From the NCBI GenBank assembly GCA_017554135.1, contig JAFZIX010000275.1, positions 1 through 45,819 of the forward strand: a DNA stretch of 45,819 nt, read 5' to 3'. Below, piece by piece: positions 41,817 through 45,819 of this stretch (its first letter is position 1; the number at the start of each line of letters is the position of its first letter). Below the pieces are notes generated by a model that was not told the DNA's origin, made no database searches, and worked only from the letters and a program-made list of their open reading frames with translations. Source of the DNA: Bacteroidales bacterium. Its GTDB lineage: Bacteria; Bacteroidota; Bacteroidia; Bacteroidales; UBA932. The translations under genes and the position numbers were made by a program.

Positions 41817-42778
41817 AGAAAGTTTTGGGATTGTGGCTGCTATGCGCCTGTGCGGTTTCGTGCTGTGTGAATCATACAGCCGTAAACCGCGCCGAGGCCA
41901 TTGCCGCCGAGATTCACAATCCAACCTCAAAGTATGTTCTGGTAGCGTGCCATCGCGGCGATTGGCGCAACTGGCCGGAGAATTCCATCCCTGCCATAGA
42001 GAGCGTCATTTCCATGGGGGCCGATATCGTGGAGATTGACATTCACATGACCGCGGACTCTGTCCTGGTGCTGTGCCACGACTCCGATGTGCGTCGAACA
42101 ACCAATTTCAGGAAGGTGTTCCGGGATGATCCCGGCAAAAGCGCCAAGGTGTGCGATCTTACGCTCGCCGAGATCAAGTCCCTAAGCCTGAATCGCATGC
42201 ACCAGGCGGCGGTGATAGACACCCTCCGTATGCCCACCTTGCGGGAGGCGTTGGAGTGCACCAGGGGCCGCATCTGCGTGAATATCGACAAGGGGTATGA
42301 TTATTACGATATGGTCCTGGCACTGACGGAAGAACTTGGCGTGACCGGCCAGGTGCTCATCAAAGGCAAAAAACCTATAGAGGTTGTGAAGGCCGATATG
42401 GAAGCCCACCCGCACAATATGATGTACATGCCCATTGTGGACATCCAGAAAGAGAAGGGCAAGGCGCTGTTTGACAGCTATTTGGAACAGGGCGTTGTTC
42501 CTCTGGCCTACGAAGTGTGCTGGCAGAATAACGACGATGACGCTTTTGTATCGGCCTGCCGCCTCATCCGTGAGCAGGGCTCGAAAATCTGGGTGAACAC
42601 CATCTGGGCCAGCCTTTGCGGCGGCGACGGCAATGATGACGATGCCGCTTTTCTTGCCGGGGACCCGGGAAAAGTGTATCAGCAGTACATTGACAAGGGC
42701 GTTTCCATGATTCAGACCGACCGCCCGGAACTGCTGATAGGCTGGCTTGCCAAACACGGGCTTCATTCACTTAAATAA
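41813..42778 (+). CDS. Glycerophosphodiester phosphodiesterase (GDPD) lipoprotein
   Basis: A 321-residue GDPD-family enzyme that hydrolyses glycerophosphodiesters to glycerol-3-phosphate and an alcohol. The start used is the ATG overlapping the GH3 stop (ATGA), giving MKKVLGLWLLCACAVSCC, a lipoprotein signal. Catalytic residues are in place: VACHRGDWRNWPENS (first His and the E-N pair), VEIDIHMTADSVLVLCHD (E.D metal ligands and second His). LYEQGV-type and TIWASL segments match the barrel end. It lies between the glycosidase and a transporter of the organophosphate family, the usual GDPD/GlpT-like partnership, and suggests that the locus liberates a phosphorylated small molecule. Confidence 0.93.
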   Translation: MKKVLGLWLLCACAVSCCVNHTAVNRAEAIAAEIHNPTSKYVLVACHRGDWRNWPENSIPAIESVISMGADIVEIDIHMTADSVLVLCHDSDVRRTTNFRKVFRDDPGKSAKVCDLTLAEIKSLSLNRMHQAAVIDTLRMPTLREALECTRGRICVNIDKGYDYYDMVLALTEELGVTGQVLIKGKKPIEVVKADMEAHPHNMMYMPIVDIQKEKGKALFDSYLEQGVVPLAYEVCWQNNDDDAFVSACRLIREQGSKIWVNTIWASLCGGDGNDDDAAFLAGDPGKVYQQYIDKGVSMIQTDRPELLIGWLAKHGLHSLK

Positions 42779-42780
42779 CG

Positions 42781-44115
42781 ATGGATAATCTTCAAAAGAA
42801 ATACAAGAACTACCGGATGCAGACGTTCATAGCCGCCACGCTGGGCTATGCACTGTACTATGTATGCCGCCTGTCCATGGGTGTGATGAAGCAACCGCTC
42901 ATTGACGCGGGCCTGCTGTCGGCCACTCAGCTTGGCGTAATAGGCGCCTGCCTGTACTGGACCTATGCCGTGGGCAAACTGGTGAACGGCTTTCTTGCCG
43001 ACAGCGCCAATATCAAGCGTTTTATGGCCACCGGGATCACCATTTCCGTAGGAATGAACTTCGCTATGGGAGTGATGGGTGTGAGCGCCATGAACGGACA
43101 GATATCCAACGCGGTGCTATTTAGCGCATTCTGCCTGCTGTGGGCCGGAAACGGCTGGGCACAAAGTATGGGCGCACCGGCTTGCATCGTTTCCCTGTCC
43201 CGTTGGATGCCGCTGAAGATACGGGGAACTTTCTACGGGGTTTTCAGTGCCTCCCACAATATCGGAGAAGGTCTGTCCTTCATATTTGTCGGCGCAATAG
43301 TGGCGGCCTTCGGCTGGAAGTGGGGTTTCTTCGGTGCCGCGCTGGCGGGATTGGCGGGGCTGGTACTGGTGCTGTTGTTCTTCCACAATTCGCCGGAAAG
43401 CAAGGGGCTTGCAGCCATAGAAGTGCTTTCCGGGGAGATGACGCAGGAGGAATATGAGCAGAAGGGCAGCGAAGGCAAACCCCGGGAACAGACCCGCAGC
43501 ATGCAGCGCTCGGTAATCAAGAATCCCGGCGTATGGGTTTTGGCTGCAGCCAGTGCCTTCATGTACATGAGCCGATACGCTATAAATGAATGGGGAACAA
43601 TCTTCCTTCAGGAGGCGAAAGGCTATAATCTGGCAGAAGCGGCTACGGTTATTGGCATCAATCCGGTTTTCGGTATCATCGGCACCGTGGTATCCGGCTG
43701 GCTCTCCGATGTTCTGTTCAAAGGAGACCGAAAGTACCCCGCCCTTGTGGCAGGTGTTTTGGAGGCCATTGCCCTTGCCCTGTTCCTGTATGGCGGACCG
43801 GCTAAGTGGGTGAATATATCGGCGATGATTCTCTTCGGCATTGCCATAGGCGTACTGATTGCCTTTCTTGGCGGCCTCATGGCCATTGACCTGGTGCCCC
43901 GCAAGGCTTCCGGCGCAGCTCTTGGCATTGTTGGTATCGCTTCATATGCGGCCGCCGGCCTCCAGAACGTTATAACCGGAGTGCTGATGGACAGCAATGC
44001 CGCCTCCGGAGCACACGATTTCCATTACGTGAGCATCTTCTGGCTTGGTTCGGCAATCATTTCTTTCCTGCTGCCATTGCTGAACTGGAAGCGCAAGCCT
44101 CAAAACACCGAATAG
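42781..44115 (+). CDS. MFS transporter, organophosphate:phosphate antiporter type (GlpT/UhpC-like)
   Basis: A 444-residue inner-membrane transporter with about 12 hydrophobic segments. Family markers of the organophosphate:phosphate antiporter group: GYALYYVCRLSMGVMKQPLI, YAVGKLVNGFLADSANIKRFM (the loop 2-3 motif), WAQSMGAPACIVSLSRW, RGTFYGVFSASHNIGEGLSF and the long central loop between helices 6 and 7. It should import glycerol-3-phosphate or a hexose phosphate in exchange for phosphate; the sequence alone does not say which, though the adjoining GDPD favours glycerol-3-phosphate. It is two bases after GDPD and probably the last intact gene of the cargo operon. Confidence 0.9.
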   Translation: MDNLQKKYKNYRMQTFIAATLGYALYYVCRLSMGVMKQPLIDAGLLSATQLGVIGACLYWTYAVGKLVNGFLADSANIKRFMATGITISVGMNFAMGVMGVSAMNGQISNAVLFSAFCLLWAGNGWAQSMGAPACIVSLSRWMPLKIRGTFYGVFSASHNIGEGLSFIFVGAIVAAFGWKWGFFGAALAGLAGLVLVLLFFHNSPESKGLAAIEVLSGEMTQEEYEQKGSEGKPREQTRSMQRSVIKNPGVWVLAAASAFMYMSRYAINEWGTIFLQEAKGYNLAEAATVIGINPVFGIIGTVVSGWLSDVLFKGDRKYPALVAGVLEAIALALFLYGGPAKWVNISAMILFGIAIGVLIAFLGGLMAIDLVPRKASGAALGIVGIASYAAAGLQNVITGVLMDSNAASGAHDFHYVSIFWLGSAIISFLLPLLNWKRKPQNTE

Positions 44116-44120
44116 ATGTT

Positions 44121-44414
44121 ATGAAGAAGCCGGCCCTTTTTGTGCTTGCATTCACGATGTGTGCCGCTGCTGCCGCCCAGACCATCTGGTACGACGGTTT
44201 TCAGATGGGTTTGAGCGGCAAAGTGCTCCCTACGGAGAATCCATATCACCGGGCCGGTGCGGCGGTGCAAAAGGCGGGCGGAGAAGACAAGCCGATAACC
44301 ATGGTGGCCAACATGGACGGGAAGGAGCACGAGCGCCTGATTTACCTTCCTATGTACAGTGAGCTTAAAGTGCTGAAAATCCTTAAAAAGTATGGTATCC
44401 GCGTCGCTCGGTGA
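44121..44414 (+). pseudogene. SGNH hydrolase paralogue with internal deletions
   Basis: A 97-codon frame with a signal peptide (MKKPALFVLAFTMCAAAAAQ) and the N-terminal SGNH-associated segment GKVLPTENPYHRAGAAV, matching GKVFPDTPNPYHRMDTV of the hydrolase at 38608. It then jumps to ERLIYLPMYSELKVLKI (matching CLVYLPVRSEMNSVKI) and ends LKKYGIRVAR (matching LRKYGIK, the last residues of the full protein). The catalytic serine and Asp/His blocks are absent. Two in-frame deletions therefore left a short, still-open but inactive remnant. It may be expressed with the transporter gene, six bases upstream. Confidence 0.75.
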
Positions 44415-44494
44415 AGAACATAGGCCACATCTCAAGCCGGTATTCCTCCTTGCGGAACCTGGAATGGCGCTGAAGTGACAGGCCGGTTTTCTGT

Positions 44495-44517
44495 GGCAAA
44501 ACGAGTATTGTTTTGCC
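44495..44517 (+). terminator. Possible terminator of the cargo operon
   Basis: GGCAAAAC/GTTTTGCC, a perfect 8-bp stem with a 7-base loop followed by GCACTTTTCTTT. The weak T-tract makes this moderate. It is the first good hairpin after the SGNH remnant. The rest of 44415-44573 holds no recognisable gene. Confidence 0.5.
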
Positions 44518-44573
44518 GCACTTTTCTTTACGGAATTTGGACGTTTGCGAAGCATTGTTTTCCTTTGCAGTGA

Positions 44574-44726
44574 AAGTCGACGAACGCAAACCGGATTCCT
44601 TACTATCGGCCCAACGGGAAGGAAATATACTTTGACCGGGAGGAAGTGGAAAGGTGGTTGCTCTCCAACCGCCACGCTACAGATGCGGAGTTGCACTCAT
44701 TTGGCGTCATGAAGAAATTTTTGTAA
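44574..44726 (+). pseudogene. Excisionase/helix-turn-helix protein relic (C-terminal part)
   Basis: The frame encodes RIPYYRPNGKEIYFDREEVE, then RWLLSNRHATDAELHSFG and a stop. This is the characteristic second half of the small MerR-like helix-turn-helix (excisionase-type) proteins of Bacteroidota integrative elements, in which the R-IPYY-x-P-x-GK-x-x-YFD wing contacts DNA. An in-frame stop at 44571-44573 and loss of the first helices show it is dead. Its place just inside the right direct repeat, in the same orientation as the integrase relic at the other end, fits an element whose circular form read excisionase, att, integrase. Confidence 0.75.
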
Positions 44727-44731
44727 TTTTG
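44700..44731 (+). promoter_or_regulatory. Island-borne promoter likely driving the phosphohexomutase gene
   Basis: TTTG (44700-44703), 20-base spacer, TAATTTTG (44724-44731), a full consensus match overlapping the end of the excisionase relic. Nothing but the att site lies between it and the phosphohexomutase ATG at 44865, giving a leader of ~125 bases. Confidence 0.6.
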
Positions 44732-44782
44732 TACGATATAGGTACGGACAGAGTGACATTGACGGCACTTTTTTATCTCCGG

Positions 44783-44802
44783 TTTTGTTACCCGTTTGTT
44801 AC
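44783..44802 (+). repeat. Subterminal 20-bp repeat, right copy
   Basis: TTTTGTTACCCGTTTGTTAC, identical and same-oriented to 11994-12013. It lies 59 bases inside the right direct repeat; a likely integrase or excisionase binding site of the ancestral element. Confidence 0.7.
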
Positions 44803-44861
44803 CCAACTCCACTTAATAATAGCATAAAAGGTTTAGAATTAATAACTTAATCGATACATTC

Positions 44862-44886
44862 AATATGGGTGCATTTCACGCTTATG
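44862..44886 (+). repeat. Right attachment site (attR), 25-bp direct repeat
   Basis: Identical to 11839-11863. The bases from 44865 on are the first 22 bases of the phosphohexomutase coding sequence (MGAFHAY), so integration recreated an intact gene start on this side. Confidence 0.9.
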
Positions 44887-45819
44887 ACATCCGCGGTATC
44901 TACAACGTGGATTTTGACAAGGAAACCGCATACAAGGTAGGTTATTTCCTGCCGGAACTTTTGAAGGCAAATAAGGTCCTGGTGGGCCGCGACTGCCGCG
45001 TCTCCGGGCAGGAGATTCACGACTACCTTATCAAGGGCATCACGGATGCCGGTGCCGATGTAGACGATATCGGCCTCAGCAGCACGCCCCTTGTGTATTT
45101 TGGCACGGCCAATTATGGCTACAAGGCTTCGGTCCAGATTACCGCCAGCCACAACCCGCCGGAGTACAACGGTATGAAGGTAAGCCGTGAAAACGCCCTC
45201 CCGGTGGGCCTGGACACTGGTCTTGGCCAGATCAAGCAGTGGATAGACGAAGGCCGTCCCACCCCCAAGGCCGCAAAGCCCGGAAAGGTTACGGAGATTG
45301 ACATCAAGCCTGATTATATTGCCTTCCTGAAGAAATACAAGGGAGACTACTCCAACCTCAAGATTGCCTTCGACCTTTCAAACGGCATGAGCTGCCTCTT
45401 TGCAAAGGAAATCTACAAGGGGGAGAACGCCACCTTCCTCTTCGACGAGATGGACGGCCGCTTCCCCAACCACGAACCCAACCCGCTGGTAGCCAAGAAC
45501 GTAGAACCCCTCAAGAAGCTGGTGGCCGAGATTAAGGCCGATATCGGCGTCATCTACGACGGAGACGCCGACCGCGTGATGTTCGTAGACGACAAGGCCC
45601 GCTTTGTAGCACCGGATCTGGTAGTAGCCCTAATGGCCCGCTACTTCTGCGACGAGCGCGGAGAGAAGAACCCCCGCGTACTGCAGGAAATCCGTTCCAG
45701 CCTGGCCGTGGCCGAGGAACTCACCAAGAATTATGGCGCCGAGGTGCACACCTGGCGTGTGGGCCGTGCCTTCGCAGCCCCCAAACTCCGCGAGATCGAC
45801 GGTCTCTGGGGCGGGGAAC
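44865..45819 (+). CDS. Phosphoglucomutase/phosphomannomutase family protein (partial, runs off the window)
   Basis: The first 318 codons of an alpha-D-phosphohexomutase, the cytoplasmic enzyme that interconverts 1- and 6-phosphosugars (mannose or glucose). MGAFHAYDIRGIYNVDF is the family start. The phosphoserine loop QITASHNPPEYNGMK has the active Ser at residue 95, and the metal loop IYDGDADRVMF is at ~230-238. The 3' end, with the sugar- and phosphate-binding domains, lies beyond 45819. The first seven codons coincide with the island's right attachment site. The normal neighbour to the left was probably folE; the gene now relies on upstream DNA contributed by the island, including a consensus promoter. 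Confidence 0.93.
   Translation, partial: MGAFHAYDIRGIYNVDFDKETAYKVGYFLPELLKANKVLVGRDCRVSGQEIHDYLIKGITDAGADVDDIGLSSTPLVYFGTANYGYKASVQITASHNPPEYNGMKVSRENALPVGLDTGLGQIKQWIDEGRPTPKAAKPGKVTEIDIKPDYIAFLKKYKGDYSNLKIAFDLSNGMSCLFAKEIYKGENATFLFDEMDGRFPNHEPNPLVAKNVEPLKKLVAEIKADIGVIYDGDADRVMFVDDKARFVAPDLVVALMARYFCDERGEKNPRVLQEIRSSLAVAEELTKNYGAEVHTWRVGRAFAAPKLREIDGLWGGE

Larger units (their letters stand above)
11839..44886. mobile_element. ~33-kb integrated island carrying a PUL-like locus, inserted at the 5' end of a phosphohexomutase gene
   Basis: The limits are the identical 25-bp repeats at 11839-11863 and 44862-44886. Just inside the left end is a broken tyrosine integrase, and just inside the right end an excisionase-like fragment. 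A 20-bp subterminal repeat occurs at both ends. In a circular form the order would be excisionase, att, integrase, all on one strand, as in known Bacteroidota integrative elements. No conjugation or mobilisation genes are visible. The whole interior is a SusC/SusD-type locus. The element looks immobile now because its recombinase is destroyed. Confidence 0.85.

Noticed and set aside
44383..44589. 68-codon minus-strand frame between the SGNH relic and the excisionase relic
   Set aside because: Arginine/lysine-rich with no recognisable pattern, no promoter, and it overlaps the hairpin and the relic.
11839..44886. 25-bp direct repeats as a transposon target-site duplication
   Set aside because: 25 bp is far longer than normal target duplications, the ends lack terminal inverted repeats, and tyrosine-integrase and excisionase relics fit site-specific integration better.

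Overview
The window is chromosomal DNA from a member of the Bacteroidota, most likely an uncultured gut- or rumen-type Bacteroidales. This rests on two SusC/SusD pairs, an ECF sigma/FecR switch, BACON, DUF5689, DUF2795 and DUF4923 proteins, many lipoproteins, genes that mostly lack Shine-Dalgarno sequences, and several matches to the Bacteroidota promoter (TTG/TTTG, about 19-22 bases, TAnnTTTG). No rRNA, tRNA or CRISPR array was seen.

Layout. (1) 1-11840 is ordinary chromosome: a prolyl-tRNA editing protein and a uracil-DNA-glycosylase/HAD-phosphatase fusion (minus strand); a REP-associated tyrosine transposase with three 88-bp REP doublets and a divergent 74-aa protein; TSCPD, YhfC and AlkD-like genes; rfbA; an aldo/keto reductase; a CE7-type esterase lipoprotein; an unrecognised membrane-anchored protein; a DUF2795 protein; and folE. 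(2) 11839-44886 is a ~33-kb island bounded by a perfect 25-bp direct repeat that matches the first codons of a phosphohexomutase gene. At the left end is a frameshifted, truncated tyrosine integrase; at the right end is the C-terminal piece of an excisionase-like protein. (3) 44865-45819 is the phosphohexomutase gene, running off the window; the sequence suggests it directly followed folE before the insertion.

The island cargo is one large polysaccharide-utilisation-like locus. An ECF sigma factor (minus) and FecR anti-sigma (plus) precede an STN-domain SusC, then SusD, a surface endonuclease/exonuclease/phosphatase (EEP) lipoprotein, a binding lipoprotein, a second SusC/SusD pair, BACON and DUF5689 lipoproteins, IPT/NHL and fimbrillin-like/NHL lipoproteins (one carrying another EEP domain), a stand-alone EEP enzyme, an SGNH esterase, a GH3 glycosidase, a glycerophosphodiester phosphodiesterase and an organophosphate:phosphate-type MFS transporter. 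Three EEP phosphoesterases plus GDPD and an organophosphate transporter are unusual for a glycan locus. They point (inference) to a phosphodiester-linked substrate such as a glucosylated, acylated polyglycerol-phosphate (teichoic-acid-like) or a phospho-glycolipid.

A second theme is repeats that live inside genes. A 121-bp element (hairpin, three 21-bp units, hairpin) occurs in-frame in both the UDG-HAD and the AlkD-like gene, read in two different frames. A 98-bp palindromic element occurs twice in the UDG-HAD gene. Both behave like palindromic elements that coding sequences tolerate and that add extra peptide loops to otherwise intact enzymes.
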